Origin: Vibrio sp. SCSIO 43135
Lineage (GTDB): Bacteria > Pseudomonadota > Gammaproteobacteria > Enterobacterales > Vibrionaceae
NCBI RefSeq assembly: GCF_023716665.1
Contig: NZ_CP071859.1
Location: forward strand, 3,038,001 to 3,102,000
Direction of reading: 5' to 3'
DNA length: 64,000 nucleotides
Of the stretch, positions 41,523 through 50,600 are shown one piece after another. Below the pieces are notes generated by a model. The model saw nothing but the letters and a program-made list of their open reading frames with translations. It did not search any database and was not told the DNA's origin. The translations under genes were made by a program, and so were the position numbers. Within the stretch, counting starts at the first letter, position 1, and every line of letters starts with the position of its first letter.

Positions 41523-42283
41523 CGGTTTCACTTGCACAATTGCAGGGCCAGTTTGCTAAAGCGCTGCATTATCAGGCCACAGGAGAAGAGTGCCATGTCG
41601 TTAGCGATTTATTCAGCGCTGATGAACGGATGCAAATCTACCGCAATAACTTTGTGATCAGTTTGAGTGAAGTGCTGAGTGCCACCTATCCGATGGTCGA
41701 GCAATTGCTTGGCGAAGAATGTTTTGCTCAGCTGGCACGTCAACATGTCCTCTGCTACCCACTGACTCAAGGTGACGTCAGTCATTATGGTGAGCATTTC
41801 GCTCGTACTATTGAGCAATTTCCTGCGGTATTAGAAGCGGCGCCCTATGCACCAGAGGTGGCTCGTTTCGAATGGTCGATCGACCTCGCTCAACAACAGT
41901 TTAACTCTCTCGATTTGGCCACTGACGTCCGCCCGCTGAGTGAACTCAGCCAAATTGCCCCCGAATTACACGGCCAACTGCGATTCCATCTTCAGCCTAG
42001 TGTGATTGCGTATGCTTCACAGTATGCAGTGTTTTCTTTGCAGCTCGCCATTTTGAATCAACAATTCGACGGCTTAGAAATCAATCAAGCTGAGCAAGGT
42101 GTGATCGCATGTGATTCCCAAGGCACCCCATACAGCAAATCGCTGCCAGAAACCCAATTTCAACTGCTTAGCCACTTACAGGCTGGGCAATGCTTGGCTG
42201 ATGTTCCAGCCGAGTTACTTGGCCAATTGAATGGCCTGATTGAGCTAGCCCTTATTGCTGGCTTCACCCTTTCCCACAAATAA
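41519..42283 (+). CDS. BufC/HvfC-like MNIO partner protein (DUF2063)
   Basis: A 254-residue protein with the DUF2063 N-terminal helical domain (LQGQFAKALHYQ near residue 7, RMQIYRNNFVISLSEVLSATYPMVEQLLG at 37-65) and a divergent C-terminal domain. In this family the N-terminal part recognises the precursor and delivers it to the MNIO maturase. The ATG overlaps the bufB stop by 4 bp, so the two are translated together, as expected for a complex. No cysteine cluster or membrane helix is seen. Confidence 0.88.
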   Translation: MTVSLAQLQGQFAKALHYQATGEECHVVSDLFSADERMQIYRNNFVISLSEVLSATYPMVEQLLGEECFAQLARQHVLCYPLTQGDVSHYGEHFARTIEQFPAVLEAAPYAPEVARFEWSIDLAQQQFNSLDLATDVRPLSELSQIAPELHGQLRFHLQPSVIAYASQYAVFSLQLAILNQQFDGLEINQAEQGVIACDSQGTPYSKSLPETQFQLLSHLQAGQCLADVPAELLGQLNGLIELALIAGFTLSHK

Positions 42284-42293
42284 GGACAGAGCG

Positions 42294-42746
42294 ATGACAA
42301 ATTCTATAAAAAATCTCGCCGAAACATACGACAGCTTAGTGTCCAAACTGCAATGTGGATTTGTACCACTACTGCTGCTTTTCTGCCGACTTTGGGTCGC
42401 TTGGGTATTCTTTAATTCCGGACTCGTTAAAATCGCCTCTTGGGACAGCACGCTGTATCTATTTGAATACGAGTACCAAGTCCCGATCCTACCTTGGCAG
42501 CTCGCCGCTTACATGGGTACGGCTGCAGAGCTTATTCTGCCTGTATTCGTTGCGCTAGGCCTGCTTACTAGACCAATGGGCGCTATCTTATTTGTGTTTA
42601 ACATCATTGCCGTGGTTTCCTACCCACTCCTTTGGGAAAAAGGTTTCTACGACCACCAGCTATGGGGGTTAATGATTTTGATCTTCGTGGTGTGGGGACC
42701 GGGGCCTCTTTCAGCCGACAAATGGCTACGCAGTAAATTTCTTTAA
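42294..42746 (+). CDS. DoxX-family membrane protein of the bufferin cluster (HvfX-like)
   Basis: A 150-residue inner-membrane protein with four hydrophobic helices, starting LLLLFCRLWVAWVFFNSGLVKIASW, the DoxX/HvfX pattern, and ending GPGPLSADKWL, a conserved family tail. The frame is open from 42255, but the ATG at 42294 has AAGGACAG upstream and gives the family length. It lies 10 bp after bufC. DoxX proteins accompany MNIO RiPP clusters; their role, perhaps redox or export, is not known. Confidence 0.85.
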   Translation: MTNSIKNLAETYDSLVSKLQCGFVPLLLLFCRLWVAWVFFNSGLVKIASWDSTLYLFEYEYQVPILPWQLAAYMGTAAELILPVFVALGLLTRPMGAILFVFNIIAVVSYPLLWEKGFYDHQLWGLMILIFVVWGPGPLSADKWLRSKFL

Positions 42747-42781
42747 GTCGAGTTCATCTCACAGCCTGAATACCTAAACAT

Positions 42782-42809
42782 AAAAAAGCCCACCGACTGG
42801 TGGGCTTTT
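42782..42809. terminator. bidirectional terminator between the bufferin operon and prlC
   Basis: An 11-bp stem, AAAAGCCCACC with GGTGGGCTTTT, and a 4-nt loop. The plus strand ends in TTTT and the minus strand in TTTTTT. Confidence 0.88.
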
Positions 42810-42841
42810 CATTACTGATTGTTAGCGATTAAGCACTGCTA

Positions 42842-44884
42842 TTACGCTTCAATTCCAGCGTGGCGTAACAATGCATCAATTTGTGGCTCACGACCACGGA
42901 AGCGCTTAAACAACTCCATCGGTTCTTCACTGCCACCCATCTCTAAAATATTATTCAAGAAGCTCTGGCCAGTTTCAGTATTGAAGATACCTTCTTCCTC
43001 GAAGCGAGAGAACGCATCCGACGACAAGACTTCAGCCCATAGGTAGCTGTAGTAACCAGCGCTGTAGCCACCCGCAAAGATATGACCAAAGCTGTGAGAG
43101 AATCGGTTCCACTCTAGGCTTGGCAGTACTGCCACTTTCGATTTCACGTCCGCCAGAGTTTCTAGCACTCGCGGGCCGATTTCTGGGTCAAATTCCGTGT
43201 GCAGCGTAAAGTCGAACAAACCGAATTCAAGCTGACGCAAAATAAACATCGCTGATTGGAAGTTCTTAGCAGCTAACATCTTATCGAGCATCTCTTTTGG
43301 CAGAGCTTCACCCGACTCATAGTGGCCAGAGATAAAGGCTAGTGCTTCTTCTTCCCAACACCAGTTTTCTAGAAACTGACTTGGCAGCTCTACTGCATCC
43401 CAAGGAACACCGTTGATACCCGACACCGCTCCCGCGTCGACTTGCGTTAGCATGTGGTGAATACCGTGGCCAAATTCGTGGAACAGAGTCACGACTTCAT
43501 CATGAGTAAATAGCGCTGGTTTGTCGCCTACAGGCTTATTGAAGTTACAGGTCAGGTAAGCCACTGGAGATTGCAATTCCCCCGACTGAGTAATACGACG
43601 ACCGCGGCAATCATCCATCCAAGCACCACCACGCTTATGCTCACGTGCATACAAATCTAGGTAGAAGCTACCACGCAACTGGCCTTCAGCATCGAAAATC
43701 TCAAAGAATCGAACCGAGTCATGCCAAGTATCAACGCCCTGTTTTTCTTTTACGCTCATACCAAATACGCGGTTAAGCACTTCAAATAAACCACTAACCG
43801 CTTTCTCTTCAGGGAAGTAAGGGCGCAGTTCTTCATCAGAGATCTGGAATAAGTGCTGCTTTTGTTTTTCGCTGTAGTAAGCGATGTCCCATAGGTTCAG
43901 CTCTTCTACACCACATTCGTTCTTAGCGAATTGGCGCAGCTGCTCTACTTCACGCTCACCTTGAGGTTTCGCTTTCACGGCAAGGTCATTCAAGAAACCC
44001 AGTACTTGCGCGGGAGTTTCCGCCATCTTAGTCGCTAACGACTTTTCGCTGTATGTGTTGAAACCAAGCATGCGCGAAATCTCATGGCGCAGTTTAAGCT
44101 GCTCAGCGATGATCTCACTGTTGTCCCACTTACCCGCATTTGGACCACGATCAGACGCACGCGTTACGTACGCTTCGTACAGTTCTTTACGCAACTCTTG
44201 GTTGTCACAATAAGTCATCACAGGCAGGTAAGACGGCATGTCTAGTGTCAGTAGGTAGCCTTCAAGCTCTTTAGCTTCTGCTGCCGCTTGCGCTGCTGCT
44301 AATGCCGATTCCGGTAAGCCTGCCAGTTCTTTTTCATCTGTGATGTGCTTGTTCCAGCCCATAGTGGCATCCAACACATTGTTTGAGAACTGCGAACCTA
44401 GCTCAGACATGCGCTTGCTGATCTCACCGTAACGGTGTTGCTCATCAGCTGGTAAGCCGATGCCCGACAACTCAAAATCACGCAACGAATCCGTGACCGT
44501 TTTCTTCTGAGCTTGAGTGAGCGTGGCAAACTCATCGCTCGCTTTAATGCTCTTGTAGGCTTCAAATAGCCCTTTGTGCTGGCCTACCCACGTGCCGTAC
44601 TCCGATAACAGAGGTAGACAGCTTTCGTAAGCTTCACGCAGTTCGTCACTGTTAACGACAGAATTCATATGGCTGACTGGCGACCAAATACGGCTTAGAC
44701 GATCATCCACTTCTTCAATCGGTGCAATTAAGTTGTCCCAGCTAGGCTGCGTATTGCCTTCCAACACTTGCTCTATTTTTGCACGGCAATCCGCGATCGC
44801 TTTTTCTACCGCTGGCTTTACGTGTTCTGGCTTAATTTCTGAAAATGGAGGCAAATCGGTGAAGCTAAGAAGTGGGTTCGACAT
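42842..44884 (-). CDS. prlC: oligopeptidase A
   Basis: PrlC is a cytoplasmic M3 zinc metallopeptidase that degrades short peptides and signal-peptide fragments. The 680-residue protein has the zinc motif TLFHEFGHGIHHML near residue 465 (HEFGH with the downstream Glu), and starts MSNPLLSFTDLPPFSEIKPEHV like E. coli. Length matches the family. It is a lone minus-strand gene facing the divergent rlmJ, the same neighbourhood as in enterobacteria. Confidence 0.96.
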   Translation of the reverse strand: MSNPLLSFTDLPPFSEIKPEHVKPAVEKAIADCRAKIEQVLEGNTQPSWDNLIAPIEEVDDRLSRIWSPVSHMNSVVNSDELREAYESCLPLLSEYGTWVGQHKGLFEAYKSIKASDEFATLTQAQKKTVTDSLRDFELSGIGLPADEQHRYGEISKRMSELGSQFSNNVLDATMGWNKHITDEKELAGLPESALAAAQAAAEAKELEGYLLTLDMPSYLPVMTYCDNQELRKELYEAYVTRASDRGPNAGKWDNSEIIAEQLKLRHEISRMLGFNTYSEKSLATKMAETPAQVLGFLNDLAVKAKPQGEREVEQLRQFAKNECGVEELNLWDIAYYSEKQKQHLFQISDEELRPYFPEEKAVSGLFEVLNRVFGMSVKEKQGVDTWHDSVRFFEIFDAEGQLRGSFYLDLYAREHKRGGAWMDDCRGRRITQSGELQSPVAYLTCNFNKPVGDKPALFTHDEVVTLFHEFGHGIHHMLTQVDAGAVSGINGVPWDAVELPSQFLENWCWEEEALAFISGHYESGEALPKEMLDKMLAAKNFQSAMFILRQLEFGLFDFTLHTEFDPEIGPRVLETLADVKSKVAVLPSLEWNRFSHSFGHIFAGGYSAGYYSYLWAEVLSSDAFSRFEEEGIFNTETGQSFLNNILEMGGSEEPMELFKRFRGREPQIDALLRHAGIEA

Positions 44885-45047
44885 AAATCTTTCCTTTTAT
44901 TGGGGAAGCGAACTGACGGGTTCGTCTTAGTTATTTGTAGTTCGGTCTTAATCGTTCTTAAATACTAAATATAGGTAGGTTCAGCAATTTTCAATAGTAA
45001 CGTATACTATCGACTATTATTCTTTGCACCCATTTGAGAGTGTTATT

Positions 45048-45887
45048 TTGTTAAGTTATCGCCACAGCTTCCACGCAGGCAACCATGCTGACGTGGTAAA
45101 ACACATTGTTCAAAGCCTTATTCTTAATTCTCTGAAACAGAAAGAAAAGCCTTTTGTTTACCACGATACACACTCTGGTGTTGGTCGCTACGACTTAACG
45201 CATGAGTGGTCAGAAAAGACCGGTGAATACAAACAAGGTATTGCACGTGTTTGGCAACAAAACAACATCCCAGAAGACATTCAAAGCTACCTTGAGTCGA
45301 TAAAGGCACTCAACAATGGCGATGCATTACGCTACTACCCAGGTTCACCACGCGTTGCTCACGCCCATTTGCGCCAACAAGATCGCATGGTTCTGACCGA
45401 GCTTCACCCAAGCGATCACCCACTGCTTGAACAAGAGTTTCACCGCGACCGCCAAGTATCGATTTATAAAGAAGACGGTTTCCAACGCCTGAAAGCCAGC
45501 CTGCCACCAAAAGAGCGCCGTGGTCTGGTACTTATCGACCCACCGTACGAGCTTGCGAAAGAATATCGAGATGTCGTTCAGGCTATCGCACAAAGTCATA
45601 AGCGCTGGGCTACAGGGATCTATGCGATTTGGTACCCAGTGGTTAACCGCTGCGATATCGAAGACATGTTGGAAGGCCTAGAAGGGCTCGGTATTCGTAA
45701 AATCCTGCAAATCGAGTTAGGTGTTTCACCAGACACCAATGAGCGCGGCATGACAGCTTCAGGAATGATTGTCATCAATCCCCCATGGAAGCTAGAAAGC
45801 CAAATGAAACAGATTTTGCCTTTCTTGAAAGAGGCCATTGCCCCTGCAACTGGCCACTTTAAAGTGGAATGGATTGTTCCAGAGTAA
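45048..45887 (+). CDS. rlmJ: 23S rRNA A2030 N6-methyltransferase RlmJ
   Basis: RlmJ uses SAM to methylate A2030 of 23S rRNA. The protein begins LLSYRHSFHAGNHADVVKH, shows the methylase motif LVLIDPPYE near residue 160 and ends FKVEWIVPE, all close to E. coli. The frame is open from 45024, but the family start corresponds to a TTG at 45048, giving 279 residues (E. coli 280), with GAGAGTG upstream; I chose TTG. It is divergent from prlC. The stop is followed at once by a run of C. Confidence 0.94.
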   Translation: MLSYRHSFHAGNHADVVKHIVQSLILNSLKQKEKPFVYHDTHSGVGRYDLTHEWSEKTGEYKQGIARVWQQNNIPEDIQSYLESIKALNNGDALRYYPGSPRVAHAHLRQQDRMVLTELHPSDHPLLEQEFHRDRQVSIYKEDGFQRLKASLPPKERRGLVLIDPPYELAKEYRDVVQAIAQSHKRWATGIYAIWYPVVNRCDIEDMLEGLEGLGIRKILQIELGVSPDTNERGMTASGMIVINPPWKLESQMKQILPFLKEAIAPATGHFKVEWIVPE

Positions 45888-45890
45888 CCG

Positions 45891-45903
45891 CCCCCCCCCC
45901 CCC
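45891..45903. repeat. homopolymeric C13 tract
   Basis: Thirteen consecutive C three bases after the rlmJ stop (CCG then C13). Such runs are prone to slippage and to sequencing error. It lies outside coding sequence. Confidence 0.9.
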
Positions 45904-45922
45904 AAGAATGGTATGTTTCATT

Positions 45923-45954
45923 AAGGCGTAACCGATTGAAGTTACGCCTTTTTT
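45923..45954 (+). terminator. rlmJ terminator
   Basis: A 10-bp stem, AAGGCGTAAC with GTTACGCCTT, then TTTT. Confidence 0.9.
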
Positions 45955-46060
45955 ATAGACGCTCCCAAAATAATTTTTTCTTTTTACCCAATCATTTCGT
46001 CTTTTGAACTTCCATAGCGTCTTAGGTTATGTAAATACCTCAGATTTAGGAATTCAGACC

Positions 46061-46759
46061 ATGCTTAAAATTGTTAGCTTTAAAATTTGCCCATTTGTTC
46101 AACGTGTTACTGCCGCTCTTGAAGCGAAGAAAATCCCATACGAGATTGAGTACATCGAACTAAAAAACAAACCACAGTGGTTTTTAGACATTTCACCCAA
46201 TGGCCAGGTGCCAATTTTGGTAACGGAATCGGGTACAACGCTGTTTGAATCGGATGCCATCATCGAATACATCGAAGATGAGTACGGCCCACTTGAGCAA
46301 GATGTCACCAATGAGCAACGCGCACTTGACCGCGCTTGGAGTTACTTAGGTTCCAAACACTATCTCGCACAATGCGGCACGATGAGCAGCAAAGACAAAG
46401 AAACCTTTGAGCAGCGCGCAGAAAAACTCATCACTGCGTTCAAAAAAGCAGAAAAGCAACTGTCTGGCGACACTAAGTTCTTTAAATCAGATAACCTAAG
46501 CAACGTCGATATGGCTTGGCTGCCATTATTGCACCGCGCGGCGCTGGTTAAGGCGCACTCGGGTTACGACTTTTTCTGTGGGCTACCAAAAATGCAAGCA
46601 TGGCAAAACAACCTACTGGACACTGGTTTGGCCGAGAAAACCGTTTCTAGCGACTTCGATGAGAAGTTCTCGAGCTTCTATCTAACCAACACCTATGTTG
46701 GTGAAGGCAAAGATATCCAAGCGCAAAGCGGTTGCGGTCCTGCTAACTGCTGCGACTAA
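46061..46759 (+). CDS. glutathione S-transferase/glutaredoxin-like protein with Cys-rich tail
   Basis: A 232-residue protein of the GST superfamily. The N-terminal thioredoxin-like domain has a CPF active-site motif (SFKICPFVQRV), the cis-proline NGQVPIL and the glutathione-binding ESDAIIEYI near residue 66, as in omega-class and GrxB-type proteins that use a catalytic cysteine. The C-terminal half is helical. The last ten residues, SGCGPANCCD, hold three cysteines, unusual for GSTs. The frame opens at 46004, but the ATG at 46061 gives the conserved start and has TTAGGA upstream. gorA follows 250 bp later on the same strand. Confidence 0.82.
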   Translation: MLKIVSFKICPFVQRVTAALEAKKIPYEIEYIELKNKPQWFLDISPNGQVPILVTESGTTLFESDAIIEYIEDEYGPLEQDVTNEQRALDRAWSYLGSKHYLAQCGTMSSKDKETFEQRAEKLITAFKKAEKQLSGDTKFFKSDNLSNVDMAWLPLLHRAALVKAHSGYDFFCGLPKMQAWQNNLLDTGLAEKTVSSDFDEKFSSFYLTNTYVGEGKDIQAQSGCGPANCCD

Positions 46760-46936
46760 TCATTCTAACTGGCGCTTTGCTTCCATCACAAAGCGCTTTA
46801 CGGGTGAAAAATCAGCGGAATAACCCCTTATTCCGCTTTCTTAGCCTCTCATCGCTATTTGTCATAAGTAATGTCACTTTTTTCCATTTAGGAAATAGCC
46901 ATTCTCGACTTATGATAGGAGTATAGGATTACTGTC

Positions 46937-46964
46937 GGTCACCTTGAGATCATTCGAGGTGACC
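46937..46964. promoter_or_regulatory. inverted repeat upstream of gorA
   Basis: GGTCACCT and AGGTGACC are perfectly complementary around a 12-bp spacer with further TGA/TC symmetry. The repeat ends about 47 bp before the gorA start. It could be an operator or an mRNA hairpin. Confidence 0.4.
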
Positions 46965-47011
46965 CCAATGTATTTGTTAGCAATAAAGAATAACTAAGCT
47001 CGGAGAAAGTC

Positions 47012-48367
47012 ATGGCGACTCATTTTGATTACATCTGTATCGGTGGCGGCTCAGGCGGCATCGCATCAGCAAACCGCGCAGCAATGTACGGCGCAAAAGT
47101 AGCACTGATTGAAGCACAAGACCTAGGTGGTACCTGTGTGAACGTTGGTTGTGTGCCTAAAAAAGTAATGTGGCACGGTGCTCAAATCGCTGAAGCGATG
47201 CATTTATACGCAGAAGATTACGGCTTCGATGTGGATGTAAAAGGCTTTGACTGGAGCAAGCTCGTTGAAAATCGCCAAGCCTACATTGGCCGTATCCACC
47301 AATCTTACGACCGTGTACTTGGTAACAACAAAGTAAATGTTATCAAAGGTTTCGCTAAGTTTGTCGATGAGAAAACGGTTGAAGTAAACGGTGAACACTA
47401 CACGGCAGACCACATTCTTATCGCAGTTGGTGGCCGCCCGACTATTCCCAACATTCCAGGAGCGGAGTACGGCATCGACTCAAACGGTTTCTTCGAGCTA
47501 AACGAGCAACCTAAACGTGTTGCGGTTATCGGTGCCGGTTACATTGCGGTTGAAATCGCAGGCGTACTGAACGCGCTTGGTACTGAAACACACCTATTCT
47601 GCCGTAAAGAGTCACCACTACGTAGCTTTGACCCAATGATCATCGAAACGCTGGTTGAAGTGATGGAAGCAGAAGGTCCAACCCTACATACACACTCAGT
47701 ACCGAAAGAAGTGGTAAAAGAAGCAGACGGCAGCCTGACTCTGCACCTAGAAAACGGTAACACTCAAAACGTTGACCAACTGATCTGGGCAATTGGTCGT
47801 CATCCTGCGACTGATGCCATCAACCTAGCTTCAACAGGTGTGGCAACCAACGACCGTGGTTACATCAAAGTAGACGAATTCCAAACGACTAACGTGCCTG
47901 GTATCTACTGTGTTGGAGATATCATGGAAGGCGGTATCGAACTAACACCAGTGGCAGTTAAAGCAGGCCGTCAGCTATCTGAGCGCCTATTTAACAACAA
48001 GCCAAACGCTAAGATGGACTACGACTTAGTCCCAACGGTGGTGTTTAGCCACCCGCCAATTGGCACTATCGGCTTAACCACTCAAGAAGCGGAAGAGAAG
48101 TACGGCAAAGATAACATCAAGGTATACACCTCTGGCTTTACGGCAATGTACACAGCCGTTACCAAGCACCGTCAACCTTGTAAGATGAAGCTAGTGTGTG
48201 CTGGTGAAGAAGAAACAGTTGTTGGCCTTCACGGCATCGGCTTCACGGTCGATGAAATGATTCAAGGCTTCGGTGTTGCTATGAAGATGGGCGCAACCAA
48301 AGCAGACTTCGACTCTGTTGTTGCTATCCACCCAACGGGCTCTGAAGAGTTCGTTACTATGCGCTAA
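47012..48367 (+). CDS. gorA: glutathione reductase
   Basis: Gor reduces oxidised glutathione with NADPH and FAD. The 451-residue flavoprotein has the FAD loop [16 protein letters not shown] near residue 10, the redox disulfide [16 protein letters not shown] (Cys42/Cys47), the NADPH loop [15 protein letters not shown] near residue 171 and the C-terminal [10 protein letters not shown] with the catalytic His-Glu pair. Length equals E. coli Gor (450). CGGAGAAAG precedes the ATG. Confidence 0.97.
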   Translation: MATHFDYICIGGGSGGIASANRAAMYGAKVALIEAQDLGGTCVNVGCVPKKVMWHGAQIAEAMHLYAEDYGFDVDVKGFDWSKLVENRQAYIGRIHQSYDRVLGNNKVNVIKGFAKFVDEKTVEVNGEHYTADHILIAVGGRPTIPNIPGAEYGIDSNGFFELNEQPKRVAVIGAGYIAVEIAGVLNALGTETHLFCRKESPLRSFDPMIIETLVEVMEAEGPTLHTHSVPKEVVKEADGSLTLHLENGNTQNVDQLIWAIGRHPATDAINLASTGVATNDRGYIKVDEFQTTNVPGIYCVGDIMEGGIELTPVAVKAGRQLSERLFNNKPNAKMDYDLVPTVVFSHPPIGTIGLTTQEAEEKYGKDNIKVYTSGFTAMYTAVTKHRQPCKMKLVCAGEEETVVGLHGIGFTVDEMIQGFGVAMKMGATKADFDSVVAIHPTGSEEFVTMR

Positions 48368-48392
48368 ACCGCAGTAAGTCATTAGACATAAT

Positions 48393-48425
48393 AAAGGGCC
48401 ATCAACCTAAGTTGATGGCCCTTTT
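48393..48425. terminator. bidirectional terminator between gorA and eda
   Basis: A 14-bp stem, AAAGGGCCATCAAC with GTTGATGGCCCTTT, loop CTAA, then TT. The genes gorA (+) and eda (-) converge here. Confidence 0.88.
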
Positions 48426-48449
48426 GTTTGGCAATCGAATCACTAAGCG

Positions 48450-49061
48450 CTAGTTGATCGCACGTACCAGCTCAGCGATACCTTCCCAATCACCGTTATC
48501 CATCATAGCGGTTGGTACCATCCAAGTGCCGCCACAGGCTACGACAGATTTCAGCGCTAGGTAGTCGGCTACGTTAGATGGGCTTACACCGCCAGTTGGC
48601 ATGAAGTTAACTGGGTAGACTGCTGTCAGTGCTTTTAGCATAGACACACCGCCAGATGGCTCAGCTGGGAAGAATTTTAGGGTCTTCAAACCCATCTCCA
48701 TAGCTTGCTCAACAAGGCTTGGGTTGTTCACACCCGGAACAATCACCGCACCACGTTGCTGACAGTATTTCACCGTCGTAGGGTTTAGCCCTGGGCTTAC
48801 AATGAAATCAACACCAGCATCAATTGCGATATCAACTTGCTCTGTTGTTAACACGGTACCCGCGCCAATAAGCAGCTCTGGGTACGCTTCACGCATGATA
48901 CGAATTGACTCAGCTGCTGCCTCGGTGCGGAAAGTCACTTCGGCACAAGGTAGGCCATTCTCTACCAACACTTTCGCCAACGGCAGCGCGTGCGCTACGT
49001 CGTTGATAGCAATAACTGGGACGATTTTGATTTCTCTTAATCGTTGTTCAATGGTTTTCAT
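48450..49061 (-). CDS. eda: 2-keto-3-deoxy-6-phosphogluconate aldolase
   Basis: Eda splits KDPG to pyruvate and glyceraldehyde-3-phosphate, the last step of the Entner-Doudoroff path. The 203-residue class I aldolase has the catalytic Glu in AEVTFRTEAA near residue 40, LIGAGTVLTTEQ near 65, and the Schiff-base lysine in LKFFPAEPSGG near residue 129. It lies 9 bp after gntP in a minus-strand operon, divergent from gntK-edd, so uptake and breakdown of gluconate are encoded together. Confidence 0.95.
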   Translation of the reverse strand: MKTIEQRLREIKIVPVIAINDVAHALPLAKVLVENGLPCAEVTFRTEAAAESIRIMREAYPELLIGAGTVLTTEQVDIAIDAGVDFIVSPGLNPTTVKYCQQRGAVIVPGVNNPSLVEQAMEMGLKTLKFFPAEPSGGVSMLKALTAVYPVNFMPTGGVSPSNVADYLALKSVVACGGTWMVPTAMMDNGDWEGIAELVRAIN

Positions 49062-49070
49062 GCAGAACCT

Positions 49071-50447
49071 CTAAAGAATAAAGCTTAATGTAGCAACAAT
49101 TACGAACGCGATAGTACCCAGTAGGGTTTCCATTACGGTCCACGTTTTCAATGTTGTCTTCTCATCCATTTCTAGCAAGCGCGAAACCAGCCAGAAACCT
49201 GAATCGTTAAAGTGAGACAGTACCGTTGCACCACCTGCAATTGCAATAACGATAAAACATAAATCGAGTTCGCTCAGGCCAGTTGAAGCTGCAACAACTG
49301 GTGCAATCAACGCTGCAGTAGTCGTCAGTGCGACCGTTGCAGAACCTTGAGCTACACGCAAACAGGTTGAAATGACAAATGCAGCAACAATCACTGGCAT
49401 ACCTGTGTCAGTTAGAACACCCGCCAGTGCATCACCAATGCCACTCGCGCGAAGTACACCACCGAACATACCACCCGCACCTGTTACTAGAATCACACCA
49501 CAAATAGGAGCTAGTGACTCACCACAAAGTTTTTCAAGCTTAGCCATGCCGTAATCTTTGGCAAATACCGCAAGACAAACCATCAGCGTGATAAGCAGTG
49601 CGACAGGTGTTTTACCTAGCATGCGCAGGAATTCCACGACCGGCGAGCTGCCGTCAATCACGCCAGCAACCGCCAATGTATTTAGGCCTGTATCTAAACA
49701 GATAAGAATGACAGGGAGCACAAGGATGCTCATTACTGTGCCGAACTTAGGCAGCTTAGACTCATCCACTACCGTGTCGCTGTTGAAGAACGCTTTCGAA
49801 AGTGGGATATCAAATTTCTTACCTGCATATAAACCGTATAGGTAAGCGCCGAAGTACCAAGTTGGAATAGCAACGAGAATACCTACCACTAGCAGCAAAC
49901 CAATATTCGCGCCTAGGAAATCCGCGGCTGCAACTGGGCCTGGGTGTGGAGGAACAAAACCGTGCATTACCGCAAATGCACCAGCAGATGGCAGAGCATA
50001 TTTAATCGGAGAGCCGCCAAATCGCGCAGCAACACTTAGGATGATAGGCATCATCACCACAAGGCCGGCATCAAAGAAGATTGGGAAGCCGAACAAGAGT
50101 GACGCTACACCTAAAGCGAATGGCGCGCGCTCTTTACCAAAGCGACCAATCAAAGTATCTGCCAGCACTTTTGCACCGCCAGTCACTTCAAGAATTTTAC
50201 CAATCATGGCACCAAGACCAACCAGCAATGCAACCGAGGCAAGTGTTCCACCGAACCCTCCCATCATGGTTGGCACCACTTGGTCTGTCGTAACGCCAGT
50301 CGCCAACGCAGTCAGCAAGCTGACAATGGTCAGAGACGCGAACGCGTGCACTTTCAGTTTAATAATCAATACCAACAACGCAGCAATAGCAAGGGCTGCA
50401 ATCGTCAGTAAGTAGGTTGGGTCAGAGGCTTGGGCTAGCTGCTCCAT
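49071..50447 (-). CDS. gluconate:H+ symporter, GntP family
   Basis: A 458-residue protein with about twelve hydrophobic helices and the GntP signatures MMGGFGGTLASVALLVGLGAMIGKILEVTGGA near residues 61-92 and AVMHGFVPPHPGPVAAADFLGANIG near 158-182. It imports gluconate for GntK. The frame is open to 50462, but the ATG at 50447, preceded by AAGGTGA, is the best start. It is cotranscribed with eda. Two overlapping GntR boxes lie about 50 bp upstream. Confidence 0.93.
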   Translation of the reverse strand: MEQLAQASDPTYLLTIAALAIAALLVLIIKLKVHAFASLTIVSLLTALATGVTTDQVVPTMMGGFGGTLASVALLVGLGAMIGKILEVTGGAKVLADTLIGRFGKERAPFALGVASLLFGFPIFFDAGLVVMMPIILSVAARFGGSPIKYALPSAGAFAVMHGFVPPHPGPVAAADFLGANIGLLLVVGILVAIPTWYFGAYLYGLYAGKKFDIPLSKAFFNSDTVVDESKLPKFGTVMSILVLPVILICLDTGLNTLAVAGVIDGSSPVVEFLRMLGKTPVALLITLMVCLAVFAKDYGMAKLEKLCGESLAPICGVILVTGAGGMFGGVLRASGIGDALAGVLTDTGMPVIVAAFVISTCLRVAQGSATVALTTTAALIAPVVAASTGLSELDLCFIVIAIAGGATVLSHFNDSGFWLVSRLLEMDEKTTLKTWTVMETLLGTIAFVIVATLSFIL

Positions 50448-50498
50448 AAGTTCACCTTTCAAAAATTATTGTTTGTGTTGTAGTTCACATTTATTTTA

Positions 50499-50526
50499 GT
50501 TACCGGTAACATGTTACCGATAACAT
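50499..50526. promoter_or_regulatory. overlapping GntR operators between gntP and gntK
   Basis: ATGTTACCGATAACAT (50511-50526) matches the E. coli GntR box. A second copy, GTTACCGGTAACAT (50500-50513), overlaps it by three bases. They lie between the divergent gntP-eda and gntK-edd operons, so one repressor can control both. Confidence 0.85.
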
Positions 50527-50600
50527 GAATAAGATAAACCCATATTTTTAAGTGAATGCCAAAATTGGGATCACGCGCAAATTTGTTATGAGGATAGGTT

